The translations under genes were made by a program, and so were the position numbers. The notes beneath the pieces are model-generated. The model made no database searches. It had not been told where the DNA came from and saw nothing but the letters and a program-made list of their open reading frames with translations. A stretch of 64,000 nucleotides of DNA from Petasospora fabianii (taxonomy: Eukaryota; Ascomycota; Saccharomycetes; Phaffomycetales; Wickerhamomycetaceae): positions 186,001 through 250,000 of the forward strand of contig CP048724.1 in NCBI GenBank assembly GCA_022641835.1. Direction: 5' to 3'. Positions 1 through 10,723 of this stretch are shown here, piece by piece (within the stretch, counting starts at the first letter, position 1; every line of letters starts with the position of its first letter).

Positions 1-1
1 T

Positions 2-1351
2 GTTGAGGCCCCAAGAAAGCTTAAGTACTTGAGAAAGAACAGAGATGATGACCATAATGGTCCACTCGCTTGTAAATGGGGTGATTGTAAGGAGTACTTT
101 GAGAATGCTGAGGCCCTTTACAACCACATGTGTGATGAGCATGTTGGAAGAAAATCTAACCGCAATTTGAACCTTAACTGTGACTGGGATGGTTGTAAAG
201 TTCAAACTGTTAAGAGAGATCATATCACTTCTCACATTAGGGTTCATATCCCACTGAAACCATTTGTCTGCTCTACGTGTACCAAGAAGTTCAAAAGACC
301 ACAGGATCTTAAGAAGCACGTTAAGACTCATGCCGATTCCGCCACTAAGGCTGCACAGAAGGCTGCTCAACAGTCAATGCAATCCCATCACATGTTGAAC
401 CAGATTACATCTATGAGAAATGGTGGCAACTATGGTTTCGGTAATTACACCACAGCCAACAATGGTATGATGGATATGAACACTCAAAACAACTTTGACA
501 GTTTGATGTCATTGGAGTATGATGGATACACAACTGATTCTAGAAAGAGAAAGCCAGAATCTGTTTCTCAGTTCTTTGAAGATGTCAAGAAATCTAAGAT
601 TTCTCCTCGTTACAATAATGAGATGGCTTCAAAGCTGTCTTCTCTTGAGTTTAACATGGGCAACGACATGTCTCTTCCACCACTCTTCAACAACAATGGT
701 AACAAGTATTTCAAGAACAATCAGGAGCTTTACGACACCAATGCATTCTTTACGCAATTGTCTGCTTCTCTTGATCAATACAGCCCATCTATCCCTCACA
801 ACACTAATACCCATACACATATCTCACAAGCACAGGTTCCAGCTCAAGCAGCTGCCCCAGCTCCAGCTCCAGCTCCAGCCCCAGTCCCAGCCCCAGTTGC
901 GGCTCCATCAAACGCTAACCAACAGTTGCCAACTCTTTCTAGCACATCTATCTCTTCATTATACCCATCTTTGTCCAATAGTGGTAATTTCTCTTACCCA
1001 CAGATTGCTAACCGTGTTGATGCCACGTCTCAGGACAATTTCCGTCGTTACAACATTGGTATCAATCAGAAGGCTTCCGCTCATGAAGTTATCTCTGGGT
1101 CTTCTTCTGATGAAGATGAAGATGATTTCTTTGATGATGGTTATGAGGAGAGTGAAAGTGAGTATGAAGATGAAGATATGGCTATGCTTATTAAGAAGAT
1201 GGAGACAGTTTCAGTTGAAGATCCAATGTTGAGACATAAGAAGATTGTTAATGCCATTAAGAAACAATTGGAAGCTTTAATTGATGAGGCTAAGAAAGAG
1301 GAGAAGATTGGTGAGAAGACTGGTTCAGTTTACCCTACTATTGCTGTTTGA
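2..1351 (+). CDS. RIM101: pH-response zinc finger transcription factor Rim101/PacC, 3' part
   Basis: The frame is open to the left window edge, so the N-terminus is missing. Three C2H2 zinc fingers lie at about 75-335: the first begins CKWGDC, the second CDWDGC, the third CSTCTKKF. This wide-spaced triple finger is the PacC/Rim101 signature. Behind it come a low-complexity middle, a Pro-Ala repeat (about 840-900) and an acidic Asp/Glu block (1105-1185), the sort of C-terminal region removed when Rim101 is activated at alkaline pH. Two YPxL/I motifs are visible, YPSL at 962-973 and YPTI at 1331-1342; in the family such motifs bind the Bro1-domain scaffold Rim20. Known role: nuclear regulator of alkaline-pH and cell wall genes, processed by the Rim13 protease. 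The frame ends in TGA at 1349-1351. The family call is firm. Confidence 0.9.
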   Translation, partial: VEAPRKLKYLRKNRDDDHNGPLACKWGDCKEYFENAEALYNHMCDEHVGRKSNRNLNLNCDWDGCKVQTVKRDHITSHIRVHIPLKPFVCSTCTKKFKRPQDLKKHVKTHADSATKAAQKAAQQSMQSHHMLNQITSMRNGGNYGFGNYTTANNGMMDMNTQNNFDSLMSLEYDGYTTDSRKRKPESVSQFFEDVKKSKISPRYNNEMASKLSSLEFNMGNDMSLPPLFNNNGNKYFKNNQELYDTNAFFTQLSASLDQYSPSIPHNTNTHTHISQAQVPAQAAAPAPAPAPAPVPAPVAAPSNANQQLPTLSSTSISSLYPSLSNSGNFSYPQIANRVDATSQDNFRRYNIGINQKASAHEVISGSSSDEDEDDFFDDGYEESESEYEDEDMAMLIKKMETVSVEDPMLRHKKIVNAIKKQLEALIDEAKKEEKIGEKTGSVYPTIAV

Positions 1352-1637
1352 TTGACCTTCGTGCTTTGTTTATGGTTTTGATGAATTGATTTTTCCTTTA
1401 GGGTTGGTATCTGAGTCTTGGGTTTTGGTATGGTTTGATTGATAGTTGTTTTATATTTTCTTGTTTCTAGTTGATTGATTTGATGTACAAAATATGACAT
1501 TATGTTATAGAACTAATTCATTTGATCCTACAGCTTGTGAGGTGATTGTAGTGGTGACAGGACGTATGCCTGAGTGTATGTCTAAGAGCCATCATTAATC
1601 TTATAAAGAACAGAGCTTATAAAGAACAGAGCAACAA

Positions 1638-2573
1638 CTACTTCTTCTTCTTCATAAACATATCAAGTGGGCCACGAGACAGTTTTGGTGTTAATTTCTT
1701 AACTGGAACAGGTTTTTTCTTTTGAGGACCTTTACCTTGAGAATCTGCATTTCTCTTATTTTCAGCATTAATCTTATTCATATTTGAAAGATTCTCCTCT
1801 GCTGTTCTCTTTGCTGCTTTCTTCTTTTGAATATCGGTGATGTATGACTCCATGGGTTGGAAATTGTAACAAGAAGTTAGTCTCGTGATCCAAGTTTGTG
1901 GGAGAGATGAACTTAGTAGATGGATGGAGTATCTTTGTAGAGCTAAATTAGTGATTTCTTGTGGTGTGATTTCATCAAGATCAGCAGGGTAGAGTAATGG
2001 ATCTATAAGTTGATCTTTGATTGTCTTTGGGAAGTTCTGAGTAATTGTAGAGATCTTGGATTTGAGGAATTCTTGACATTTGATATCACTGTATTTGTAG
2101 AACACTTCATCACTCTCAATGACTGATTCACATATGTTTATAAGAGCATTCTTAACAAGGATCTCTGGAAGACCTAAGAGACCGGGGATACCCTCTTGGA
2201 TCATATCAAAGAGATCTTCTTGTGATTGGAATCTGGTAAATTCTTTACCTTTATCAATTTGAGAGGTGAAGTATGAGATCAAGGTGTAAACGAGATTAAA
2301 CTTGGTTGGGATGATAAGATTGCCTTCTTCTATAATAAGACCTTGTTTATCTGGTCCTTCCAGAATAAGAGATCTAACTGGAAGGCTATCTTTCTTTGTT
2401 AAGGGTCTCAGATAGTTATTCTTATCATGTGGATTATCACCATCTATTTCACGTAGTTCATAAAGTGTTTCATTGGATAAGAGATAGTTGTGAACTTCAC
2501 CTGTGAGTGGATGTGGTAGGTTAACGATCTTAAGATCGTTATATGAAGGAATGTATATGACTCTGGGGGTCAT
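1638..2573 (-). CDS. RNH202: ribonuclease H2 subunit B (Rnh202)
   Basis: A 311-residue protein with an N-terminal triple-barrel region (MTPRVIYIPSYND through about residue 95) and a helical centre typical of RNase H2 subunit B (Ydr279 family). RNase H2 is a nuclear trimer that cuts RNA in RNA/DNA hybrids and removes single ribonucleotides from DNA; subunit B is non-catalytic. The tail is lysine-rich and ends GPLDMFMKKKK, which resembles the C-terminal PCNA-interacting peptide of this subunit although the leading Gln is absent. The ATG at 2571-2573 starts directly at the conserved domain. The gene is divergent from the MAP kinase gene at 3047 and convergent with RIM101, 286 bp away. Confidence 0.88.
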   Translation of the reverse strand: MTPRVIYIPSYNDLKIVNLPHPLTGEVHNYLLSNETLYELREIDGDNPHDKNNYLRPLTKKDSLPVRSLILEGPDKQGLIIEEGNLIIPTKFNLVYTLISYFTSQIDKGKEFTRFQSQEDLFDMIQEGIPGLLGLPEILVKNALINICESVIESDEVFYKYSDIKCQEFLKSKISTITQNFPKTIKDQLIDPLLYPADLDEITPQEITNLALQRYSIHLLSSSLPQTWITRLTSCYNFQPMESYITDIQKKKAAKRTAEENLSNMNKINAENKRNADSQGKGPQKKKPVPVKKLTPKLSRGPLDMFMKKKK

Positions 2574-4102
<1,529 letters not shown>

Positions 4103-4133
4103 GAGACTAGACATTAATTTATTAGTCCATATA

Positions 4134-4502
4134 TCATATTAAAAGCCTAAATAACGAAAGACATCTTGATGTAAGTGAAGTTATACCTAAACTACCACTA
4201 AGTAATTCCCATAATCTATCTCGTTGTATAGTCTCCAATATAACCATAACTAGAAGATGAGTATAATGAAGAATAATGAGTAACATAATGGTAAGTATGA
4301 CAAGTAGTATCAGTGCTCGTAAAAAGAGTTTATCATTGGAGAGTATAGTATGGATGAAGTGGAGTAAGAGAGGAAGGTGTTGTTGTTGTTGTTGTTGTTG
4401 TTGCGAACTCGACACGGTTGACCGTGTCGAGTGAGCAGAGGTGGATACAGTTGTATCATCTAACACTCTAGAAGACTTGAACTTATTTCTGATAAATGCC
4501 AT
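4134..4502 (-). CDS. small hypothetical membrane protein with polyglutamine run
   Basis: Unrecognised. I start at the ATG at 4500-4502 (MAFIRNKF), which gives 122 residues; a longer in-frame form starts at 4589. An N-terminal Ser/Thr-rich stretch is followed by eight glutamines encoded by CAA repeats, then one long strongly hydrophobic segment (FLRALILLVILTIMLLIIL) and a second weaker one, so a hairpin or two-helix membrane protein is possible. A perfect DNA palindrome lies inside the Ser-rich part (4407-4432). The ORF may be chance in AT-rich DNA; the position 31 bp from the MAP kinase stop neither supports nor excludes it. Confidence 0.4.
   Translation of the reverse strand: MAFIRNKFKSSRVLDDTTVSTSAHSTRSTVSSSQQQQQQQQHLPLLLHFIHTILSNDKLFLRALILLVILTIMLLIILHYTHLLVMVILETIQRDRLWELLSGSLGITSLTSRCLSLFRLLI
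4407..4432. repeat. perfect inverted repeat, 12-bp arms, 2-nt spacer
   Basis: ACTCGACACGGT is followed by TG and then its exact reverse complement. It is GC-richer than the DNA around it and could form a stable hairpin. It sits between two convergent genes, inside the small ORF on the minus strand. Confidence 0.9.
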
Positions 4503-4678
4503 TATAGATGTAGCTATTTGATGTGTGTATAGACTACATAATGTATTGTTGTTTGTTATATCGCGATGGGTCATAATACACAACACCATATAGATAACAT
4601 GTTACCCTCTTGTTATATATATGTATATCTATATATATCTATATATACCTATATATATATTATATATTATATATCATC

Positions 4679-4711
<33 letters not shown>

Positions 4712-5058
4712 TTATTATCTATATGTTTATGTATACTACTTATTAACTCATAGAGTAGTACCCTTGATCTATAGTCAAGACTATTATATATTATATATAG
4801 CAATAAATAATAATAACAATAACAATATAATATAACAATATAATATAACAATAATAATATAATAATATAATATAACAATATAACTATAAGAATATAATAT
4901 AACAGCAACTATAACAATAACAATAGACAATAACTATAACAACACATCGCGCCGCGTTGATGCCGCATCTCAAAATTTTCGGGTGGAGAAGACAGACCAG
5001 ACAACAAACTACACATATTACAGAGTATTAAACATCACAACCCCAGAAATTTAAACTA
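4503..5058. repeat. AT-rich low-complexity intergenic region with (TA)n
   Basis: From about 4610 to 4710 the sequence is a (TA)n/(TATATC)n microsatellite. From about 4800 to 4945 it is a loose repeat of ATAACAATATAAT-type units. Open frames across it encode only Tyr/Ile runs and are rejected. The last 110 bp, from GCGCCGCG near 4950, look like the promoter and leader of the F-box gene at 5059. Confidence 0.8.
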
Positions 5059-6624
5059 ATGAACTCCCCTGGTTCACTTTCACCTTCACAAAGATTCTTA
5101 CCATTTAATGTATCAACTGATGATCTTCCAACACTTCAATTCCCCGCAGAGATTATCTTTAAGATATTGGAGTTTCAACTACATCAGATAATGCAGAATA
5201 ACACTGTCTCTATCTCAACAAACACTCAAATGTTCATACGAAGTAATTTAACAGTTTGTCGTGTTTTCTATCGATGTGTTGTTAAACTCATTTACAAATA
5301 TTGTTGTTTTAAGACTCCACATACATTTGAGATATTCCTTATTGCTATACGTAATAAGAAACGTCTGGGGGAGTATGTTCAAGTGCTTGATTTCCAAGAG
5401 TTTACTTCAATCGGGTTGGGACGTACTGGAAGAATGAATAAAGAGATTCAAATGGTTACAAGTACAACTATCTTAGAATCTCTTAAACATACACCGAATC
5501 TTGTGGAGTTCTTAGCTTCAGAGAACATTAAGGATGATCTTGATACAGAGCTATTGGAGTACTTGTTTAATGAAATGCATCATATAAGAGCATTAGATTT
5601 CTGTGGTTGTTCAGGAGAGTTATTCACTACTAATTTCAACAATGTTATCATTAAGAAACCAGGTATCTTAAACATAACAGATTTATCATTTCATGATTGT
5701 ACTGATTTACCAACAGAATGTCTTGAGAAAGTTATATCAAATTTACCCAATTTACGTAAACTTGATTTAACTCATACTCAGATAACATCTAAATCCCTTG
5801 GACTTATACCACCTACTGCACAATTAACACATTTATCATTAGCATATTGCATTCAACTAACAACAAGAGAACTCATTTCATTCTTTATCAATCATCCGGC
5901 TATAACATGTAATCAATTGGTTTGGTTGAATCTTCAATGTGATTCATCAACTACTCTTTTCAACAATAATCAATTAACTTTCCTCTTAAAGATGTTTGAT
6001 TGTGATTTTAAGTACTTAAATCTTGGTGGGTTACCCGTCACTTTCAATAACTTGATGCTTATTAAGAGAAAGTTTCTTAATCTTAAGGCAATTGATTTAA
6101 CACGTTGTTCATTTACTCAACAAGAGATTATTGATTTCCTTTCACCTCCATCAGAGACAGAAGTTAAGACCTACTTCCAACAATTGTTATTCATTGGTCT
6201 TGCACAAAACAATAACATAACACGTTGGAATCTTGATAATCCACAATTCCTTAATTGTTCCAAATCTTTAGTGGCATTTGAATTCACAATGAAGATTATA
6301 AATGATATTGAACAAATTGGTGGTAAACTAATCTATGGTTCAGCTGCAAACAAAACTATTTGGAAATCTCTTGATTCTGGTGGTCGTCGTGGTTGGTTAT
6401 TCAAAGTTGATCCTATCAAAAACCCAGATAACTCCAAATCAATTGGATTAATTGAATATGATATTGAAACAGGTGAAAAATTGTTTAAGATCTTAAAACA
6501 ACCTGAATTCTTAAAATATGTTAATAAGAAAATATCAATGTCAAAAGGTGTTCTTGGTGATGCTAATGAAATTTTTGGTGATTTGGAAAGAGGTATTTAT
6601 AAGTATTATGGTATGAAGATGTGA
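5059..6624 (+). CDS. F-box protein with leucine-rich repeats, YDR306C-like
   Basis: A 521-residue protein. An F-box-like segment (LPTLQFPAEIIFKILEF, about 24-40, continuing to residue 80) precedes leucine-rich repeats, clearest at LTDLSFHDCTDLP, LRKLDLTHTQI, LTHLSLAYCIQL and FKYLNLGGLPV (about 205-330). F-box proteins are substrate adaptors of SCF (Skp1-Cullin-F-box) ubiquitin ligases, with the LRR as the recognition surface. The phrase LDFQEFTSIGLGR and the overall order resemble the S. cerevisiae F-box protein Ydr306c, whose targets are not settled; that match is from memory. The C-terminal 100 residues (from GGKLIYGSAANKTIWKSL) follow the repeats and are not a domain I recognise. The ATG at 5059 is the first in frame. 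Confidence 0.75.
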   Translation: MNSPGSLSPSQRFLPFNVSTDDLPTLQFPAEIIFKILEFQLHQIMQNNTVSISTNTQMFIRSNLTVCRVFYRCVVKLIYKYCCFKTPHTFEIFLIAIRNKKRLGEYVQVLDFQEFTSIGLGRTGRMNKEIQMVTSTTILESLKHTPNLVEFLASENIKDDLDTELLEYLFNEMHHIRALDFCGCSGELFTTNFNNVIIKKPGILNITDLSFHDCTDLPTECLEKVISNLPNLRKLDLTHTQITSKSLGLIPPTAQLTHLSLAYCIQLTTRELISFFINHPAITCNQLVWLNLQCDSSTTLFNNNQLTFLLKMFDCDFKYLNLGGLPVTFNNLMLIKRKFLNLKAIDLTRCSFTQQEIIDFLSPPSETEVKTYFQQLLFIGLAQNNNITRWNLDNPQFLNCSKSLVAFEFTMKIINDIEQIGGKLIYGSAANKTIWKSLDSGGRRGWLFKVDPIKNPDNSKSIGLIEYDIETGEKLFKILKQPEFLKYVNKKISMSKGVLGDANEIFGDLERGIYKYYGMKM

Positions 6625-7070
6625 GCTGTTTGTTATGACTATTGAATTATCTTATGATAGTCTATCTAATGACATGACTTATGACTTGACTTATGAACTA
6701 TGTAGTTATGTAGTATGTAGTTATGTATTACTAGTTTATGTATTAGTTATGTATTACTAATTTATGTATGTAGCTTATGTATTACTTTGTTATAGTTTAT
6801 GTATAGTTATAGTTATAGTGAATAGTTTTATATCACGTGTTTAGTCACGTGACCAACAGCAAATATATCACGTGACCAAAAACAAGTTTTAAAAATTCGC
6901 GAAATTCGTGACCAAGAACACGTGATCAAGCACGTGACCAAGCAATTCTGTTTTAAAAATTCGCGAAAATCTCCCTAACCCCCCCTCCTCCCTTATAATC
7001 TCCACATTATCTTTATCTCTATCTCTTTATCTACCCAATACACTGGTAGTCTACAAGATACACTGATAGT
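6625..7070. promoter_or_regulatory. GID8 upstream region with five CACGTG boxes
   Basis: The first 200 bp are AT-rich repeats of TATGTATTA/TATGTAGT units (3' flank of the F-box gene). Then five CACGTG palindromes follow at 6834-6839, 6846-6851, 6869-6874, 6919-6924 and 6931-6936, three of them as CACGTGACC. A 19-bp segment (GTTTTAAAAATTCGCGAAA) occurs twice, at 6886-6904 and 6950-6968, each with a perfect TTCGCGAA. CACGTG is the core site of yeast bHLH factors such as Cbf1 and Pho4. A CT-rich leader precedes the ATG. Confidence 0.75.
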
Positions 7071-7892
7071 ATGACATCCACCAAAGACACATACCACTCA
7101 TTACTTCAATCCACTACAAATCTTGATAAATCCACTCTTCTAAATCGACTTGTTCTCAATTTCTTAATCCATGAAGGTTATGAACAAACTGCTTATAAAC
7201 TTGCTAAAGAACTTGGTATTAATCCAGATGGGAGTGAAGAAGATGATGAATACTTGATTGGATGGAGAAGTATGTCAATTCGAAGACAGATAAAAGATAT
7301 GCTATTAAAAGGTGAAATTGGTGATGCTATTGATACACTTAACTTGTTATACCCTGAATTACTTGAACAGAATAACTTGTTATATTTCAAGCTTCTTCTA
7401 TTAAATCTTATTGAAATGATTCGAAATCATGAAGAACAAGGTGATGGAGATGATAAAGAACAATTCATTATGAAGATTGTATCATTTGCACAGGACAAAT
7501 TAACAAATAAAGCTATAAAGAATATCAAATTTATGGAAGAATTAGAGCTTACAATGACATTATTGATTTATTCAAATAAGAAAGAAATGTTACCACCAAA
7601 ATTGAATCAATTGTTTGAAATCAAATTAAGAAGAGATATTGCTTCATTGGTGAATAAATGTATCTTACAAAAGGAGGCAACAGTGTTACTTGAAGAGTAT
7701 AATGGTACATTACAAAATCATGAAACACATGGAGATGAAGATGAAGATGAAGATGATGGATTACTTCTATCTAATCAAATTATGGATTCAAAACTTAATA
7801 AATTGATGAGATTATGGGTTTGGTTAGAGAATAAGACTCATGTTGAACATTCAATGACTGATATACCATTATTTAAGTTGGATGAGACTTGA
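7071..7892 (+). CDS. GID8: GID ubiquitin ligase subunit Gid8 (LisH-CTLH-CRA)
   Basis: A 273-residue protein. A LisH motif spans about 24-50 (LLNRLVLNFLIHEGYEQTA), a CTLH domain about 64-125 (IRRQIKDMLLKGEIGDAIDTL), and a CRA domain about 140-255. This compact architecture is that of Gid8, the scaffold subunit linking Gid1 to the Gid5/RING modules in the GID/CTLH E3 ligase, which destroys gluconeogenic enzymes on return to glucose. Gid7 would have WD repeats and Gid2/Gid9 a RING; neither is present. An acidic low-complexity insert (HGDEDEDEDDG) interrupts the CRA part. Five CACGTG sites lie upstream. Confidence 0.88.
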   Translation: MTSTKDTYHSLLQSTTNLDKSTLLNRLVLNFLIHEGYEQTAYKLAKELGINPDGSEEDDEYLIGWRSMSIRRQIKDMLLKGEIGDAIDTLNLLYPELLEQNNLLYFKLLLLNLIEMIRNHEEQGDGDDKEQFIMKIVSFAQDKLTNKAIKNIKFMEELELTMTLLIYSNKKEMLPPKLNQLFEIKLRRDIASLVNKCILQKEATVLLEEYNGTLQNHETHGDEDEDEDDGLLLSNQIMDSKLNKLMRLWVWLENKTHVEHSMTDIPLFKLDET

Positions 7893-8115
7893 AGTCAATA
7901 TATATCCTTGGTAGTTCATCCTTGGTAGTACTAAGTATATGAACTTATACCTAAAGAGAATCTGGTAATGCTATTGGTTTACATGACTCTCCCCGCAGTA
8001 TAGACCCTGGTTTAATCGGAACCTTTGGATATGTTACCTTTGGAATGTTACCCTGTCTATAATGAGGGGAGTTGAATCTAACTAATGGAGACTACCCAGA
8101 GTAATTGAAAGAGTA

Positions 8116-8664
8116 TTATGATTCTAAATTATATACAACATTAAGTTTATTACCAGTTTCAACACCTTGAAGACATAATGGTTTTTCATCTTGTGTTAAG
8201 ATCTTACCCTTTGATGTATAGATTTCAACATTATCAAAAGTGAAATGTGGACATTTTAATTCTTCATATAATGAAGAATCTTTAAATAAGAAATAACATT
8301 TTTTCCTTAAAAATCCTAAAGTTGAACCTAAATCTGGATCTTCAACATTATATTCTTCTGGTGAGAATTCAATATGATATGTTAAAGGTTTAGAATGTAC
8401 TTTAATACCATTAACTATAGCATGACTATCAACATAAACATGAGCACAATGAACTGGTGTATCAATGAAATATTCCTTCCCTGGGATATCCCAATACCCT
8501 AATAATACACCAATTTGAAATATAAGTTTGTATATGATGATAGCGATGATACCTGTTAATGCAATAGTAGTGATACGTCTTGATATTGGATGAGACATAT
8601 GATCAGAAAAGAGCTCAAAATGAGCCAACCTCGAGACAAAGAAGTCTTCAAGTTGATTAATCAT
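8116..8664 (-). CDS. hypothetical single-pass membrane protein
   Basis: Not recognised. The 182-residue protein has a short N-terminus, a hydrophobic helix at about residues 29-57 (ITTIALTGIIAIIIYKLIF and following), and a soluble part of about 120 residues with alternating hydrophobic pattern suggesting a beta-rich fold (VHCAHVYVDSHAIVNG, LTYHIEFSPEEYN, VEIYTSKGKIL). It contains several cysteines and no catalytic motif that I can name. Topology cannot be decided. The start ATG at 8662-8664 is preceded on its strand by a (TATTAG)n-like repeat. Codon use is like that of neighbouring genes, so I take it as real. Confidence 0.65.
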   Translation of the reverse strand: MINQLEDFFVSRLAHFELFSDHMSHPISRRITTIALTGIIAIIIYKLIFQIGVLLGYWDIPGKEYFIDTPVHCAHVYVDSHAIVNGIKVHSKPLTYHIEFSPEEYNVEDPDLGSTLGFLRKKCYFLFKDSSLYEELKCPHFTFDNVEIYTSKGKILTQDEKPLCLQGVETGNKLNVVYNLES

Positions 8665-10102
8665 ATCGACCTCTTGTTAAAGGTAGAACTAATGATTAAT
8701 CTAGTACTGATACTAATACTAATACTAAGTCTAATACCAAGTCTAATACTAATACTATGAACGACTAGTCTCCGTCGTACACCCCGCGAAATTAAAAAAG
8801 AAAAAAAAACCCAATTAAAAAAGAAAAAAAAAACAAACTGAGCTTAATACAACACATAACAAGACAAGAGCCAAGAAGGCTTGGTTTTAAGATGCATTTA
8901 CGATAAATTCTTTTAGTTCTATAAAGTATAGATTACTTTGCTATTGCTATTAAAGTAAATCTCCGGTTATCCATAACTTTCCCCTTGACCCGTTCTTACA
9001 TCTTACCTTATTCGTCAATGTCGGGAGCCTCGGGTGTCTTGTACGCGGGGAACAAATATGCCCCCACTCACTTGTCACCTGGCCAGCCATCGACATCCCC
9101 TCTCTTTTAGTTATTTGTACTACTATAACATACTATAAAGTTTTATGTTTACTAACATAAAGTTTACAAATAAGTGAGAGAGTTTTACAGTGGGTCTATC
9201 CTAAAATGGATTAGTGTTGTGAAGCGAGACCCTGGATACTATAGGAGAATCCCCCGCAGTTGACTCAAACAGGGAAACAAAGAATGACTCGTTCCATATC
9301 GCATAACACTCCAACTTTGGTTAAGTTTATACTTATGTAGATACAAACAACGCCACAGTGTCAACTGAGTATCTGACCATCCTTAGATACTCTTATGACT
9401 ATGATAGTATAACACAATGATAGTATAACAACACAATCTATCTTAATAAAGCAATACTATAACAACCTATCTCCTCCCCTCTTTGATGTCGATCAAATTC
9501 ACCGTTCATCATCCGGCAAACAGGATCAAACGGCATTTGACAAGTCTCGACCCGTTCTCCTCCTCCCCCACACACACACGCATACTTCAATACGACATCA
9601 ACCATAACTAGGCTGTTAGATTTCCAAATTGGGATAGAAAAATGCCGTAGCAAGTAAATCGGTTTAATGTCCTTGTGCATCTTGCAGCAGTTGTCTGTTT
9701 TGGAATATTCGAGGATGAGGGTCAGTCATGAGAAGGACTTATGTCTGGTATCAACTATTCCCTCGACGCTCGGGACAGCCCCATTTCTTCTCAAGCTCAT
9801 TACATACACACACCTCAAATACTCAACAAGACATCCACTTCTTCAGCCATCCCTCAAAACGAGATCTACAATACGATCTCCAATTAGCTCTCTCGTTTTT
9901 ATCCACTCGGGGAGAGGGGGAGGGGCTCTTCATGCACCTCATGCATTACTGTCACAGGAGGGGCTCAAAACTCTAGTTATCCCACATACCCCGTATTGCC
10001 CCTCTCTCTCATTGACTGACAGTAACCCCACCAAATAACTTGTTTCAATCGCATGCCACATGCCATTCCTCTCCCCTCTCGTCTTCCATCCTCCCAAAAA
10101 AC
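8665..10102. other. long intergenic region
   Basis: No gene seen in 1.4 kb. It holds an ACTAAT-type hexamer repeat (8698-8757), two copies of an A-rich AATTAAAAAAGAAAAAAAAA unit (8790-8834), a TACTAAC at 9150-9156 without a convincing donor, a (CA)n patch near 9568-9581 and a G-rich patch near 9907-9925. Open frames from 9438 to 10038 have no protein-like composition. The 3' half is probably promoter of the TIP1-like gene. Confidence 0.6.
8698..8757. repeat. degenerate tandem ACTAAT/TCTAAT hexamers
   Basis: About nine copies of units such as ACTAAT, ACTAAG and TCTAAT lie directly upstream of the start of the membrane protein gene ending at 8664, so they would be in its leader or proximal promoter. 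Confidence 0.75.
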
Positions 10103-10110
10103 TATATAAA
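10103..10110 (+). promoter_or_regulatory. TATA box of the TIP1-like gene
   Basis: TATATAAA lies 99 bp upstream of the ATG at 10202, in a CT-rich promoter typical of strongly expressed yeast genes. Confidence 0.8.
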
Positions 10111-10201
10111 CCCCTGGCAATCCACCTGATATTTCAAATCATCTTTCGAGTTAAGTCTTTCCATCTTCATCATACACTCGTTCGATACCCATATTACAAT
10201 A

Positions 10202-10723
10202 ATGCAGAAATTCATCCTCTTGGCCCTTGCCGCTTCTTTTGTCGCTGCTGACAAGAACTCTGAACTTGAAGGTCTCCTTGCTGACCTTAAGGCTAACTTG
10301 TCTGACTACCTTGCCCAAGTCAGCCAGGGTAACACTCCACCACCAGAGCTTCTCTCCCTTGCTCAGCAGGCTCAAACTTACACCGACAAGTCTTACACCA
10401 CCTTGTTTGACCAGGTTGACATTAACGAGGTTAAGTCCTACGTTACCGGCTTGCCATGGTACTCTTCCCGTCTTGCCTCTTTGTTCGATGACGACTCTGA
10501 GCCAACTTCTGCCGCTGAGGAGACCTCTGCTGCTGAGACCACCGCTGCTGAGTCTTCTGCTCCAGCTGAGACTACTGCTGCTGAGTCCTCTGCCCCAGCT
10601 GAGACCACCGTCGCTGAGTCTTCTGCTCCAGCCACCACTGCCGTTGCTACCGTTGACGAGGCTAACGGTGCCATGGCTTATGCCCCAATGGCTCTTGCTG
10701 CTTTGATCCCAGCTTTGTTGTAA
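10202..10723 (+). CDS. GPI-anchored cell wall mannoprotein, SRP1/TIP1 family
   Basis: A 173-residue secreted protein. Signal peptide 1-16 (cleavage likely after VAA), then a conserved domain to about residue 95 that contains PWYSSRL at 85-91, the signature of the SRP1/TIP1/PAU family. Residues 101-150 are Ser/Thr/Ala/Glu repeats of the type AAETTAAESSAPAE, likely O-mannosylated. The C-terminus is a GPI-attachment signal: a small-residue site near N155-G156 followed by a hydrophobic tail ending ALIPALL. Family members are moved from the GPI anchor to beta-1,6-glucan and act as structural wall proteins, many induced by cold or low oxygen. Codon use is strongly biased (GCT, TCT, CCA, CTT/TTG), and a good TATA box lies 99 bp upstream, both suggesting high expression. 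Confidence 0.92.
   Translation: MQKFILLALAASFVAADKNSELEGLLADLKANLSDYLAQVSQGNTPPPELLSLAQQAQTYTDKSYTTLFDQVDINEVKSYVTGLPWYSSRLASLFDDDSEPTSAAEETSAAETTAAESSAPAETTAAESSAPAETTVAESSAPATTAVATVDEANGAMAYAPMALAALIPALL

Noticed and set aside
4566-4908. Open frames over the (TA)n region on both strands
   Set aside because: They encode only Tyr/Ile or Leu/Ile repeats produced by the microsatellite.
6834-6936. Centromere, because of the CDEI-like CACGTG cluster
   Set aside because: No CDEIII-like element and no long AT-rich core framed by it; genes flank it closely on both sides.
9150-9156. TACTAAC in the 8.7-10.1 kb intergenic region as part of a hidden spliced gene
   Set aside because: No donor of the GTRNGT type nearby and no coding-like exon on either side.
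9438-10038. Open frames of 80-123 residues upstream of the TIP1-like gene
   Set aside because: No conserved content, overlap each other on both strands, and lie in a promoter with CT-rich composition.
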